Of a stretch of DNA of 64,000 nt, positions 17,303 through 26,624 are shown piece by piece. Both the position numbers and the translations under genes were made by a program. Numbering within the stretch: position 1 is the stretch's first letter; each line of letters opens with the position of its first letter. Below the pieces are notes generated by a model. The model saw only the letters and a program-made list of their open reading frames with translations, did no database searches and had not been told where the DNA came from. This DNA comes from Halomonas citrativorans (lineage in GTDB: Bacteria; Pseudomonadota; Gammaproteobacteria; Pseudomonadales; Halomonadaceae). Where the stretch lies: contig NZ_FUKM01000053.1 of NCBI RefSeq assembly GCF_900163645.1, forward strand, positions 1 through 64,000, read 5' to 3'.

Positions 17303-18496
17303 ATGATGATGTCTGCCTCTTTTTTAACTCGCCATCCGCTCGCTGTGATTGTTATTGCTCAGCTGTTTGGCACCTCGCTGTGGTTTAGCGTTAATGGCGT
17401 TGGCTTGGCATTACAGGAGGTGGTGGGTCTTAGTGAAGGTGATCTCGGTTTACTGACCATCGCGGTGCAGGCCGGGTTTATCACCGGCACGCTACTAATT
17501 GCCATTACCGGCCTTGCCGACCACATGCGGGCAAGCCACCTGTTTGCGCTGTCAGCGGTGCTCGGTGCGCTTATCAACGCGGCGTTTATTGGCGTTGCCG
17601 ACAGCATAACGTTGGCGGCAGTGGCACGCTTTGCCACCGGCCTTTGCCTGGCAGGCATCTACCCATTGGGCATGAAGCTGGTGGTGAGTTGGACACCTTC
17701 GCATGCGGGCGCGGCTCTGGGCTGGCTTGTCGGCATGTTAACGCTAGGCATCGCCTCTCCCCATTTACTGCGCGGATTAACGTTGCACCTGCCCTGGCAA
17801 TGGCCACTGCTATTGGCATCGCTGTTGGCGCTGGTCGCGGCGTTGATGGTTTTCCGGCTAGGCGTTGGGCCCCACCTGCCCGCTAAAGCCGGAAGCGGAC
17901 GCCCCTGGGCCGGGCTTGGTGCGTTCAAGCAGCGTCAGTTTCGCAAGGCCGCACTGGGTTACTTCGGCCACTGTTGGGAGCTTTATGCATTCTGGGCACT
18001 GGTGCCTTTTTTGGTTAGCCGCGAGCTTGAGCGGGTCAATGCGTCAGCAAGCCTTCAGCCGTGGCTAAGCTTTGCCGTTATTGCCCTTGGCCTGCCTGGC
18101 TGCGTGTGGGCAGGTCGGTGGAGCCGGAAAGCGGGTAGCGCCCACGTTGCTTCTGTGGCGCTATTAACATCGGGCGTACTTTGCCTGGTTTACCCTCTAT
18201 TGGGCGGCCTTTCACCTTGGTTACTGCTGGCGCTGCTGGGCGTTTGGGGCGTTAGCGTGATTGCCGATTCAGCGCAGTTTTCGGCGCTGGCATCGGCCCA
18301 CGCGCCCGCTGAGCGGCTGGGCGCGGCCTTGGCCATGATGAACGCTATCGGCTTTGGTTTGACCATTCCCTCCATTGCCTTGGTAACCGCCCTTTGGGCA
18401 AGCCAGAGCGTGGCGGTTATCTGGTGGTTGTTGCCAGGCCCTGTGTTGGGTTTAATCGCGATGCGTGGGTTACATCTCCCCTCGGCAAAGGCCTGA
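17303..18496 (+). CDS. Major facilitator superfamily transporter
   Basis: A 397-residue, 12-helix inner-membrane carrier. The beginning FGTSLWFSVNGVGLALQ and the loop GLADHMRASHLFALSA between helices 2 and 3 identify the superfamily. A long hydrophilic loop falls near the middle, as is normal. No substrate-specific motif was recognised. Three consecutive ATG codons (17303, 17306, 17309) could start it. It lies between holC and valS, which are adjacent in most relatives, so it may be a lineage-specific insertion. Confidence 0.85.
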   Translation: MMMSASFLTRHPLAVIVIAQLFGTSLWFSVNGVGLALQEVVGLSEGDLGLLTIAVQAGFITGTLLIAITGLADHMRASHLFALSAVLGALINAAFIGVADSITLAAVARFATGLCLAGIYPLGMKLVVSWTPSHAGAALGWLVGMLTLGIASPHLLRGLTLHLPWQWPLLLASLLALVAALMVFRLGVGPHLPAKAGSGRPWAGLGAFKQRQFRKAALGYFGHCWELYAFWALVPFLVSRELERVNASASLQPWLSFAVIALGLPGCVWAGRWSRKAGSAHVASVALLTSGVLCLVYPLLGGLSPWLLLALLGVWGVSVIADSAQFSALASAHAPAERLGAALAMMNAIGFGLTIPSIALVTALWASQSVAVIWWLLPGPVLGLIAMRGLHLPSAKA

Positions 18497-18522
18497 CGCT
18501 CTGCCTCTTATCGCGCTATACT
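18493..18522 (+). promoter_or_regulatory. Probable valS promoter
   Basis: CTGACG (18493-18498) and TATACT (18517-18522) are 18 bp apart, about 38 bp before the valS ATG. The -10 matches five of six consensus bases and the -35 is weak. Confidence 0.45.
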
Positions 18523-18559
18523 TGTCACCATTTTTTTGCACGTTGTGAGCCGACTCCCC

Positions 18560-21406
18560 ATGGAAAAGACCTACCAACCCGAACAGATTGAAACCCGCTG
18601 GTATAAGCGCTGGGAAGCCGATAACCGCTTTGCCCCTTCGGGTAAGGGCGCGCCTTTCTCCATCATGATTCCGCCGCCCAACGTCACCGGCAGCCTGCAC
18701 ATGGGCCACGCATTCCAGGACACCATCATGGATACCCTGACGCGCTGGAAGCGAATGCAGGGTAACAATACGCTGTGGCAGGTAGGCACCGACCATGCCG
18801 GTATCGCCACGCAAATGCTGGTTGAGCGCAAGATCGCTGCAGAAGAGGGCAAAACGCGCCACGACCTGGGCCGCGATGCGTTTATTGATAAAGTTTGGGA
18901 GTGGAAGGAAGAGTCTGGCGGGCACATTACCCGCCAACTACGCCGCATGGGCGCCAGCGTTGATTGGAGTCGCGAGCGCTTCACCATGGATGACGGTTTC
19001 TATAAAGCCGTTCAGGAAGTCTTCGTGCGTCTGCATGAGGAGAAACTGGTTTATCGTGGCAAGCGGCTGGTCAACTGGGACCCGACGCTACACACGGCGA
19101 TTTCCGACCTGGAAGTGGAGAACAAGGAGCAGCAAGGCAGCTTCTGGCACTTCCGTTATCCGCTGGCCGACGGCGTTAAAACCGTCGATGGCAAGGATTA
19201 TGTCGTGGTTGCCACCACCCGCCCCGAAACCCTGCTGGGCGATACCGGCGTTGCAGTCAACCCAGAAGATGCACGATACGCCTCGCTGGTGGGCAAGTTT
19301 ATTGAGCTACCGCTGGTGGGCCGCCGCATCCCTGTAGTGGCCGACGAACACGCCGATATGGAGAAAGGTTCGGGCTGTGTGAAAATCACCCCGGCCCACG
19401 ACTTCAATGACTATGAAGTCGGCAAGCGCCAGAACCACCTGCTGATCAACGTTTTTTCCAAAGACGCCGCGATTCTTGAACAGGCGGAAATCTTCAACCT
19501 TAAGGGCCAGCCCCAGCCTGAAGAAGACGCTAGCCTGCCCGCCAAGTACGCAGGCCTTGATCGTTTTGAAGCGCGTAAACAGATTGTCGCCGACATGGAC
19601 GCACTTGGCCTGCTGGAGCAGGTGGAAGCCGTCAACAACACTCTGCCCTATGGCGACCGCTCGGGTGATGTGATTGAGCCGCTGCTTACCGACCAGTGGT
19701 TCGTGGCCGTTGAGTCGCTGGCCAAACCAGCGATTAAAGCCGTAGAGAACGGCGACATTCAGTTTGTCCCTAAAAACTACGAAAACATGTATTTTGCATG
19801 GATGCGCGACCTTCAGGATTGGTGTATTTCCCGTCAGCTGTGGTGGGGCCACCGTATTCCGGCCTGGTATGACGCAGAAGGCAATGTGTACGTTGCCCGC
19901 AGCGAAGCCGAAGCACGTGAAAAACATGGCCTGGATGCGGGCCTGGTGCTCACCCAGGACGAAGACGTTCTGGATACCTGGTTCAGCTCAGGTTTATGGA
20001 CCTTTGGCACGCTTGGCTGGCCAGAAAAAACCCCGGAGCTTGAAACCTTCCACCCCACCAGCGTGTTGGTGACAGGCTTTGACATCATCTTCTTCTGGGT
20101 AGCCCGGATGATTATGATGACTTTAAAGTTCACCGACCAAGTGCCCTTCAAAACCGTGTATGTCCACGGTCTGGTACGTGATGGGCAGGGACAGAAGATG
20201 TCCAAATCCAAGGGCAACGTACTCGACCCGATTGATCTTATCGACGGCATTACGCTGGATGCACTGCTTGAAAAGCGCACCGGCAACATGATGCAGCCGC
20301 AAAAAGCCAAGGCGATTGCCAAAGCGACCAAGGACGAATTTAAAGACGGCATTGAAGCCCATGGCACCGATGCGCTGCGCTTTACGTTCCTCTCCCAGGC
20401 CACCACTGGGCGCGATATTAAATTTGATATGAACCGCTTGGAAGGTTACCGCAACTTCTGCAACAAGCTGTGGAACGCCTCGCGCTACGTGCTCATGAAT
20501 GCAGAAGGCGAGGATTGTGGCACCGACGGCAGCGAGGTTGAGCTATCGCTGGCCGACCGCTGGATCATTTCCGAGCTGCAGAAGACAGAAGCCCAGGTGA
20601 CCAAGGCGATGGACGAATACCGCTTCGACCACGCCTCACAAGCGCTCTACGAGTTTGTCTGGAATGAGTATTGCGACTGGTATCTCGAGCTTTCCAAACC
20701 GGTGCTGTGGGATGAAAATGCCTCCGCTGAAGCCAAGCGCGGCACACGTCGTACCTTGGTGCGCGTGCTGGAAACCATTCTGCGCTTGGCGCATCCGATG
20801 ATGCCTTATATTACAGAAGAGATCTGGCAGCGCGTGTCGCCCCTCGCGGGCACGTTTATGGGCGAAGGCACCTCATTGATGCTTCAGGCATGGCCGGAAG
20901 CCGATGAGAACAAGATCGACGAGCAGGCCACCCGCGATATCGAATGGCTCAAAGGCGTCATTATCGCCGTGCGTAACATTCGCGCCGAGATGAATATTTC
21001 CCCCGGCAAGCCGCTGGACGTTCTGTTAACCAAGGGCAAACCGGAAGATGCCAAGCGCCTGGAAAGTAACCGCCATTTCCTGGCCAAGCTGGCCAAGTTG
21101 GAAAGCGCGACCTGGCTTGAAAACCCCAACGATGCCCCGCTTTCAGCAACGCAGCTTGTCGGCGATATGGAAGTCTTGGTGCCGATGGCCGATTTGATCG
21201 ACAAAGACACCGAGCTTGCCCGCCTGAATAAAGAGATCGAGAAGCAGGACAAGCTGATTGGCGGCATTGAGAAAAAACTGGGCAACCCCGGGTTTATGTC
21301 TAAAGCCCCCGATGCCGTCGTCGAAAAAGAGCGCGGCAAGCTAGCCGAGTTCCAGTCGGCTAAAAAACTGCTGCAAGAACAGAAAACCAAGATTGAAGCG
21401 CTGTAA
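18560..21406 (+). CDS. valS: Valyl-tRNA synthetase
   Basis: A class I aminoacyl-tRNA synthetase charging tRNA-Val, 948 residues. The HIGH-type motif is HMGH in GSLHMGHA near residue 45, and KMSKSKGN is near 545. The CP1 editing domain lies between them, with [17 protein letters not shown]. The anticodon-binding domain follows, and a Lys/Glu-rich coiled coil occupies the last 65 or so residues, as is usual for ValS. An upstream TTG at 18536 is in frame, but the ATG at 18560 opens the canonical [15 protein letters not shown]. Confidence 0.98.
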   Translation: MEKTYQPEQIETRWYKRWEADNRFAPSGKGAPFSIMIPPPNVTGSLHMGHAFQDTIMDTLTRWKRMQGNNTLWQVGTDHAGIATQMLVERKIAAEEGKTRHDLGRDAFIDKVWEWKEESGGHITRQLRRMGASVDWSRERFTMDDGFYKAVQEVFVRLHEEKLVYRGKRLVNWDPTLHTAISDLEVENKEQQGSFWHFRYPLADGVKTVDGKDYVVVATTRPETLLGDTGVAVNPEDARYASLVGKFIELPLVGRRIPVVADEHADMEKGSGCVKITPAHDFNDYEVGKRQNHLLINVFSKDAAILEQAEIFNLKGQPQPEEDASLPAKYAGLDRFEARKQIVADMDALGLLEQVEAVNNTLPYGDRSGDVIEPLLTDQWFVAVESLAKPAIKAVENGDIQFVPKNYENMYFAWMRDLQDWCISRQLWWGHRIPAWYDAEGNVYVARSEAEAREKHGLDAGLVLTQDEDVLDTWFSSGLWTFGTLGWPEKTPELETFHPTSVLVTGFDIIFFWVARMIMMTLKFTDQVPFKTVYVHGLVRDGQGQKMSKSKGNVLDPIDLIDGITLDALLEKRTGNMMQPQKAKAIAKATKDEFKDGIEAHGTDALRFTFLSQATTGRDIKFDMNRLEGYRNFCNKLWNASRYVLMNAEGEDCGTDGSEVELSLADRWIISELQKTEAQVTKAMDEYRFDHASQALYEFVWNEYCDWYLELSKPVLWDENASAEAKRGTRRTLVRVLETILRLAHPMMPYITEEIWQRVSPLAGTFMGEGTSLMLQAWPEADENKIDEQATRDIEWLKGVIIAVRNIRAEMNISPGKPLDVLLTKGKPEDAKRLESNRHFLAKLAKLESATWLENPNDAPLSATQLVGDMEVLVPMADLIDKDTELARLNKEIEKQDKLIGGIEKKLGNPGFMSKAPDAVVEKERGKLAEFQSAKKLLQEQKTKIEAL

Positions 21407-21431
21407 ACCGCTGGCGTAACTCGTTCAGCTT

Positions 21432-21468
21432 AAAACGCCCGGCTCTTAATGGAGCCGGGCGTTTTTTT
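21432..21468 (+). terminator. Rho-independent terminator after valS
   Basis: The stem AAAACGCCCGGCTC/GAGCCGGGCGTTTT with a TTAATG loop is followed by further T residues, 25 bp after the stop codon. Confidence 0.93.
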
Positions 21469-21551
21469 ATAGTTTATCTATAACTCTACGTATACGCCGA
21501 AGCTATGGCAGGCTTCGTCAATCACGCTTCCCACGCGCTGTTGCGATGATG

Positions 21552-22022
21552 CTAGCTTCCCTCTCGCCAGCCGCCAAGCACTCGGCTATCCGGGCCGAAC
21601 AAGACCAGCCGGTCATGGTCAATGAGATAACGATAGGCGCCTTCCAGCATGTTCGTTACCTGCGCGGCGTTTTCCATATCGGGGCACGCCATACGCGTGC
21701 TCGCCAGCTCTTTTACATCGAAGCGGTGCCCTTCGCCCAAGCTTATCTGCCCCGTAAAGCGGTTACAGCCGTCATAACCGGCAATCGTTCCATCGCTAGA
21801 GATTTCAAAAAATGGCGTTTCATTAAACGCTAACTTCTCATCTGTTCCGATCAACAGAAGATCCCAGCGCTGATCCACTATCGCTCCTGAAAGCTCCGCA
21901 CTGCTCGGTGCTTCATGCCCCTCTTGAGGCGCGGGCGAACTGCTGCATGCGCTCAAAAGCAAAGCCGCCGATACACACAAGGGCAGCAAGCAATGACGCA
22001 GCGTTAACGTCTTCATGGACAT
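21552..22022 (-). CDS. META domain lipoprotein (HslJ-like)
   Basis: A 156-residue protein with a lipoprotein signal ending in the lipobox LSAC, so it is probably anchored in the outer membrane. The rest is one META/HslJ domain: WDLLLIGTDEKL, ISSDGTIAGYDGCNRFTGQI, the conserved STRMACPDM, and LVLFGPDSRVL near the end. In E. coli HslJ is linked to novobiocin tolerance and heat shock, but the biochemical role of the domain is unknown. The ATG at 22022 follows AAGGTG at six bases; the frame is open farther upstream without such a site. It lies 19 bp downstream of gloA. Confidence 0.88.
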   Translation of the reverse strand: MSMKTLTLRHCLLPLCVSAALLLSACSSSPAPQEGHEAPSSAELSGAIVDQRWDLLLIGTDEKLAFNETPFFEISSDGTIAGYDGCNRFTGQISLGEGHRFDVKELASTRMACPDMENAAQVTNMLEGAYRYLIDHDRLVLFGPDSRVLGGWREGS

Positions 22023-22041
22023 AATCGTCACCTTATAGGTT

Positions 22042-22482
22042 TTACCAGTTACCACTGTTTTCCATGGAAGCCCATGGCTCTTGAGGTGCTAGCGTGTCAC
22101 CCTTTTGCAGTAGCTCGATTGAGATACCGTCAGGCGATTTTACAAATGCCATGTGCCCATCCCGTGGGGGGCGGTTAATAGTAACACCGGCGTCCTGGAG
22201 CTTCTGACAAAGCGCGTAAATATCGTCTACCCGATAGGCTAGGTGACCAAAATTACGGCCGCCAGTATAGGTTTCAGGGTCCCAGTTATACGTCAATTCA
22301 AGCTCGGGAGCGGAGAGCTGCGCAGAGCGCTCTTCATCTTCGGGGGCGGCAAGGAAAATCAGCGTAAAGCGGCCTTTTTCGTTCTCTTTACGGCGTACTT
22401 CTTTAAGACCCAGCAGGTCACAGTAAAAGTGAAGCGATGCATCCAGATCGCTGATACGTACCATCGTGTGTAAAAACTGCAT
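22042..22482 (-). CDS. gloA: Lactoylglutathione lyase (glyoxalase I)
   Basis: It isomerises the methylglyoxal-glutathione hemithioacetal to S-lactoylglutathione. The 146-residue protein has the paired beta-alpha-beta motifs of the family, with the four metal ligands His5, Glu62 (LELTYN), His80 (NFGHLAY) and Glu123 (SIELLQ). The short active-site loop resembles the Ni/Co-dependent E. coli enzyme. It is followed by the META lipoprotein and lies divergent to the YdjM-like gene. Confidence 0.96.
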   Translation of the reverse strand: MQFLHTMVRISDLDASLHFYCDLLGLKEVRRKENEKGRFTLIFLAAPEDEERSAQLSAPELELTYNWDPETYTGGRNFGHLAYRVDDIYALCQKLQDAGVTINRPPRDGHMAFVKSPDGISIELLQKGDTLAPQEPWASMENSGNW

Positions 22483-22758
22483 GTTATTTCCTTTTCATTA
22501 AGACCGGTGAATGAATGTTAACGCGGATATCCATTATGTGGATGGAAACAGAATAGGTCTTAACCAGCAAATCTTGTGCATATCAGATGGCTTATGCCCA
22601 AATGCTCATCAAAGCTCATTATTCAGCCCGACCTACACCACTATCGGTTTAAATGACGGCCTGCTTTAACCAACCATTAGACAGATTTAGTATACAAGGT
22701 CGAATTCAAAGAAAAATCTGTATAGTGCTATTTGAGGGCTATCTCAAAGGAGACGTTA

Positions 22759-23829
22759 GTGGACTCAATCACACAGGCGGCGTTGGGCGCTGCGATTGGC
22801 GGTGCGGTGCTGGGTCGGCGCTTGGGCCGTAAAGCCATTCTCATAGGGGCACTAATGGGCACGCTGCCCGACCTGGACGTAGCGCTGGACTATGGCGATG
22901 CTATCGCTAATGTGACCGAGCACCGGGGGTTTAGCCACTCGTTATTTGTACTGACCGGACTCGCGACGTTACTAGCCCTGCTTAGCAGCCGTTTTGCCCC
23001 TGCACGCGATATTTCCTTTATCCACTGGTGGTGGTTTTTTACACTCACGCTAATCACGCATCCACTGCTTGATGCTCTGACCACCTATGGCACGCAGCTC
23101 TTCTGGCCGCTAGAAACATCACCGGTCGCTTGGCCGATTGTATTTATCATTGACCCGCTCTACACCCTGCCTCTTCTAATTGGTTTAATCGTAGGCATCG
23201 CGTCAAAACAGGTACAAAAGTACGCTACGGCCGCGCTGGCTGTCTCAAGCGTTTACTTATTACTAGCAGCCGGAGCGAAGCTGAACATTGAGCACCGGCT
23301 GGCAACGGTTCTTGCCGAGATGGGGCTAGAGGAGGCGCCTTTACTGGTTCAACCAACCCCTTTTAACACGGTGCTATGGCGGGCTACCGTGGTCAATGAG
23401 GATCACTACTATGAAGGTCTGATTAGCGTATTTGATGGCAAGCGTCAGCCACGTTTGGAGCCGTTATACCGCAATATAGCGCTTGAAGAGAGTGCGTTGG
23501 CGGGCCCGCTTGGCCAGCGGCTAATGTGGTTTACTGGCCCTTTTTTGCGCTATGACACCATCAATATTGAGGGGCATGAAACATTAATTGCTACCGATCT
23601 TCGGCTGGGCTATCCCGGCTTTCACCCGTTCAGCTTCACCCTCGCAGCGCTGCAGGATGACACATGGATACCTGTGGATGTCAGCGAGCAGATCGAGACC
23701 GCACGTGGGCTGCAGCTAAATATGCTGTCGCGTCTCGCAGCAAGGGCCGCTGGAGATGCCATGGCGCTTTGTGCAAGCGACTTTATCTCGCCTGAGTGGC
23801 GCGCTGACCCGCTTCAATACCACTGCTAA
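22759..23829 (+). CDS. Membrane-bound metal-dependent hydrolase family protein (YdjM/DUF457-like)
   Basis: A 356-residue integral membrane protein. The N-terminal half matches the YdjM/DUF457 group: DSITQAALGAAIGGAVLGRR, the acidic pair in GTLPDLDVALDYGD, HRGFSHSLFV, and THPLLDALTTYGTQLFWP. These conserved Asp and His residues are the presumed metal ligands. The C-terminal 160 residues are mainly soluble and of unknown function. In E. coli ydjM is SOS-regulated, but no LexA box was noticed here. The start is a GTG at 22759 after AAAGGAGA. Confidence 0.85.
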   Translation: MDSITQAALGAAIGGAVLGRRLGRKAILIGALMGTLPDLDVALDYGDAIANVTEHRGFSHSLFVLTGLATLLALLSSRFAPARDISFIHWWWFFTLTLITHPLLDALTTYGTQLFWPLETSPVAWPIVFIIDPLYTLPLLIGLIVGIASKQVQKYATAALAVSSVYLLLAAGAKLNIEHRLATVLAEMGLEEAPLLVQPTPFNTVLWRATVVNEDHYYEGLISVFDGKRQPRLEPLYRNIALEESALAGPLGQRLMWFTGPFLRYDTINIEGHETLIATDLRLGYPGFHPFSFTLAALQDDTWIPVDVSEQIETARGLQLNMLSRLAARAAGDAMALCASDFISPEWRADPLQYHC

Positions 23830-23883
23830 GCGGTGGCCACCGCACCGCTAGCAGTGATGGCTGATAGGCGCTGAAATAAAAAC

Positions 23884-24609
23884 TTAGGGGGCGATTCCCT
23901 GCCCACAACCACTGAACTGCTCACCTCCGTAGCTGAGCGTTACCCGCGCAGGGAAGGGAAAACCGCTCATATTGTCAAAGCAAGCGCCCGCTTCAATACG
24001 CACGCGAAAGAAAGGCTCAACGCGGGCGTTTTCAAGCACCACCCGGCCCGCTTCGTTGTCCATCACGCTCACCATATAGGGCAACTCAATACGCTCTTCG
24101 CCGTAGTTAAGCTCCAGGGTTAACGTGGGGGAATCGTGTGCGAGCGCTACCACCCAACCAGGCTCATTGCCATGCCCAAAAAACATAACGCCTGGACGCT
24201 CTGAACGAGTAAGAACGTTTCTCTCTTCGCCAAGGGTGCACTGCAGCTGGCCACGCGGTGTTTCCACCATGGCCTGGTTACCTCGGTTCCAAAAACTGAT
24301 ACCGCCCTCTTGATAGCGAGCCCCGTTGGCGACAACCGCTTGAGGCAGCTGCCAGGCACCGTGCAGCGACCAAAGCCGCAGGTCATTAGTATTCGTCGCT
24401 GTCACTAAATTCTGGTCAGCAGGCTGACAGTGCCAGCCCTGGTACTGCTCGGCGTTTCCAGCAAAAAGTACCGAGGGCAGCAATGGGGCACTGCTGTTAA
24501 CGGTCATTGTGCCAGACTCGTCTGCTGGTGAAGACGTAGAGGCACAGCCGGTGAGTGCCATCAAACAAGCACCCACAGCGGCTAGTCGAAGGGGGGTAAA
24601 AAACGTCAT
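23884..24609 (-). CDS. Lipoprotein with MliC-like lysozyme-inhibitor domain and a second conserved domain
   Basis: A 241-residue lipoprotein (lipobox LTGC). Residues 57-126 resemble MliC, the membrane-bound inhibitor of C-type lysozyme: WHCQPADQNLVTATNT, a hydrophobic LPQAVVANGARYQEGG, and TPRGQLQCTLGE ending with the paired Cys. Residues 140-241 form a second domain with FFGHGNEPGWVVAL and LPYMVSVMD, as seen in uncharacterised envelope proteins of the COG3650 type. A role in envelope defence or stress is plausible. The second domain's role is unknown. Assignments are by motif, not by search. Confidence 0.75.
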   Translation of the reverse strand: MTFFTPLRLAAVGACLMALTGCASTSSPADESGTMTVNSSAPLLPSVLFAGNAEQYQGWHCQPADQNLVTATNTNDLRLWSLHGAWQLPQAVVANGARYQEGGISFWNRGNQAMVETPRGQLQCTLGEERNVLTRSERPGVMFFGHGNEPGWVVALAHDSPTLTLELNYGEERIELPYMVSVMDNEAGRVVLENARVEPFFRVRIEAGACFDNMSGFPFPARVTLSYGGEQFSGCGQGIAP

Positions 24610-24650
24610 CTCTCAAGGCTCCCTGCGCGCGTGATTTACTGTGTAATGCA

Positions 24651-25163
24651 TTAGCTTCGCTTAAAGGCGTGTAGATCCTGCGGATCAAAGGTATCAAACC
24701 TGGGCGGCAATCCCAATGCTGCCCGCTTTTCCGCCAAGTGATGTTTCTCGGCCAGCCACGTGGGGTCTTGAGAGGGCTCACGACCATTTAGCTCGGCTAG
24801 CTGCGTTATCCCTTGATGGTAAAAGGTCACGATATTAAGCGCGGCTTGATTATCGTCTTCAAGTGCACGCCTAAGCGTAGGTAAATACCCCCTGATTTGC
24901 GATAGGTGTTGCTTTAACTGCCATACGTAGCGCATCTCGGTCATCCAGGGCCGTTCGCGCAGTACCGCAAAGAGTGCGCTGGTGGCTAGAAGCCCCAGGA
25001 AGATACCCAACGCGTAGAGCCATAAGCTGCTGCCCAAGGCAGAGGTCAGCAGCATGGAAAACAGCATTCCAAAAATAGCCAGCTGGCCCGCCATCGCAAA
25101 GCTAATCATACGCGCCTTACGGCGGTAGCGTTGTACGTCATGCGGCTCAAGGGTAAACACCAT
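24651..25163 (-). CDS. DUF3087 family membrane protein
   Basis: A 170-residue protein with two hydrophobic segments near residues 20-65 and a soluble, mostly helical C-terminus. The sequence FTLEPHDVQRYRRKARMISF at the start and the HLSQIRGYLPTLRRALEDDN region resemble the DUF3087 family, found mainly in marine and halophilic gammaproteobacteria and without known function. An in-frame ATG at 25217 is possible, but the ATG at 25163 has GAGG at good distance and lacks the odd aromatic extension. It lies between the MliC-like lipoprotein and the DAHP synthase, both on the same strand. Confidence 0.65.
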   Translation of the reverse strand: MVFTLEPHDVQRYRRKARMISFAMAGQLAIFGMLFSMLLTSALGSSLWLYALGIFLGLLATSALFAVLRERPWMTEMRYVWQLKQHLSQIRGYLPTLRRALEDDNQAALNIVTFYHQGITQLAELNGREPSQDPTWLAEKHHLAEKRAALGLPPRFDTFDPQDLHAFKRS

Positions 25164-25232
25164 GGCCAACCTCGCAATCCAAATGAGTGCTCTATAATAC
25201 GGGGCTGACCAACGCAAACAAGCCTGCGTCGC

Positions 25233-26321
25233 TTAATGTGAGCTTAATCGCTCTGCGGCCATTTTTAACAACCGCTCGGTTGCCTCCCAGCCAACACAGG
25301 CGTCGGTTACCGAGACACCGTAACGCAGTGCACTAGGATTCAACGGCTGCTTGCCCTCAAACAGGTGGCTTTCAAGCATCAAGGCGACCAGATTGGCGTT
25401 GCCCGCCTGCCGCTGAGCCAGTACATCCAGCATTACTTCATTCTGGCGACGATGATCTTTACGTGCATTGGCGTGGCTACAGTCGACCATTAAACGTGGG
25501 TTCTGACTCGCCTCATGCAGCGCCTTGATCGCTGCCTGAACATGCGCCGCCTGATAGTTCGGCTCGCCATGCCCACCGCGAAGCACGACATGCGTATGAG
25601 GGTTACCGGCTGTTTGCTGCATGATGGGACGTCCATGGCTGTCCTGAGCAAAGCGCTGATGCCCATGAGCGGCAGCTTGTATTGCGTCAATCGCGACCTG
25701 TACATCACCGCTGGTGGCATTTTTGAATCCGACCGCCGCGGCCAGGTTACTGGCCAGCTCACGGTGCAGCTGCGACTCTGTCGTGCGCGCACCAATCGCT
25801 ACCCAACTTAAGAGGTCATCCAGGTAAGGCGCGAGCATGGGCTGAAGCAGCTCGGTGGCCACCGGCAGGCCTCGGGCGGCAACGGCATGCATCAATTCAC
25901 GAGAGAGGGTAATGCCCTTGGGCATATCGCCACGACCATCTAAATCAGGGTCATAGGCCAGCCCTTTCCAGCCAACCGTCGTGCGCGGCTTTTCAACGTA
26001 AACCCGCATTACCGGTAAAATCTGCTCATCCACCTGTTCACTTAGCGCCGCCAAACGGTCAGCGTACTCAAGCGCTGCGTCCGGGTCATGGATAGAACAG
26101 GGGCCTACCACCACCAATAATCTTTTATCCTGACCACTTAATATTTTCTGAACCGCTTCTCGCTGTTGAGAAATTTGCTGGCCTAACCGAGCATCAACGG
26201 CAACGCTTTGGCGTAACTCGGCGGGTGTCGGTAAGTGATTAACAGGGCTGGGCGTACTGTCGCCAAGGGGTTTGGCGTTAGCATTCTTGATCGGGGCTAG
26301 GCTTGCCTGGGCATTCATCAT
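25233..26321 (-). CDS. 3-deoxy-7-phosphoheptulonate synthase (class I DAHP synthase)
   Basis: The first enzyme of the shikimate pathway, condensing PEP and erythrose 4-phosphate. It is a class I-alpha AroFGH type of 362 residues: VVVGPCSIHD, MRVYVEKPRTTVGWKGLAYD, the Lys in GFKNATSGD, VLRGGH and MVDCSHAN are all intact and contain the metal and substrate ligands. Which aromatic amino acid inhibits it cannot be told by eye, so no aroF/G/H symbol is given. The start ATG overlaps the stop of a 51-codon frame (TAATG). Farther upstream lie an intrinsic terminator and another aromatic-rich leader frame, which points to attenuation control. Confidence 0.96.
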   Translation of the reverse strand: MMNAQASLAPIKNANAKPLGDSTPSPVNHLPTPAELRQSVAVDARLGQQISQQREAVQKILSGQDKRLLVVVGPCSIHDPDAALEYADRLAALSEQVDEQILPVMRVYVEKPRTTVGWKGLAYDPDLDGRGDMPKGITLSRELMHAVAARGLPVATELLQPMLAPYLDDLLSWVAIGARTTESQLHRELASNLAAAVGFKNATSGDVQVAIDAIQAAAHGHQRFAQDSHGRPIMQQTAGNPHTHVVLRGGHGEPNYQAAHVQAAIKALHEASQNPRLMVDCSHANARKDHRRQNEVMLDVLAQRQAGNANLVALMLESHLFEGKQPLNPSALRYGVSVTDACVGWEATERLLKMAAERLSSH

Positions 26322-26476
26322 TAACTCTCCGGTATCACATGACATCGTTGATTGGCGTTACCACCCAAACGGGCACGGTCGGAGGTGGCAGCTTGCACCG
26401 ACCGCGCGTCGCTAAATCGCCAGCCATAGCCCACATAGCCGGTAGCGATAGTGACGTTATAAGCGCGATACATCAT
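26321..26476 (-). CDS. Short aromatic-rich frame coupled to the DAHP synthase
   Basis: A 51-codon frame starting with two ATGs, seven bases after a strong AAGGAG. Its first 21 residues include Tyr3, Tyr6, Tyr14, Tyr17, Trp19 and Phe21 (TGYVGYGWRF), a density unusual by chance. Its stop codon overlaps the synthase start as TAATG, so ribosomes finishing it could reinitiate on the synthase. It lies after the terminator, so it is made only on read-through transcripts. It could be a second sensing peptide acting at the translational level, or a small protein. No homologue was recognised. Confidence 0.5.
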   Translation of the reverse strand: MMYRAYNVTIATGYVGYGWRFSDARSVQAATSDRARLGGNANQRCHVIPES

Positions 26477-26522
26477 GGTGAAGCTCCTTAATGAAATTCC
26501 TATGGCAAAAGCCGTTAAACGC

Positions 26523-26554
26523 AAAAAGCCCCGGCGGGGTTACCAACCGGGGCT
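26523..26554 (-). terminator. Attenuator-type terminator before the DAHP synthase
   Basis: On the minus strand AGCCCCGG (26554-26547) pairs with CCGGGGCT (26534-26527), followed by TTTTT. The inner bases GGTT/AACC extend the fold. It lies between the first leader frame and the synthase, with no gene ending in front of it apart from that leader, which is the arrangement of an attenuator. Confidence 0.75.
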
Positions 26555-26579
26555 TGAAGATTCGGCAGGCAACCTGGAA

Positions 26580-26624
26580 GGTGTGCCTGGTAGCGCGACG
26601 TTAACCGTCGGCCGCGGGCACACC
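26580..26624 (-). promoter_or_regulatory. Leader hairpins between leader peptide and terminator
   Basis: Minus-strand GGTGTGCC (26624-26617) pairs with GGCACACC (26587-26580). Inside it CGACG/CGTCG forms a smaller hairpin whose loop GTTAA contains the leader stop codon. A ribosome stalled upstream, in the aromatic codons, would leave this fold free. A ribosome at the stop would destroy it. The antiterminator pairing was not resolved by eye. Confidence 0.45.
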
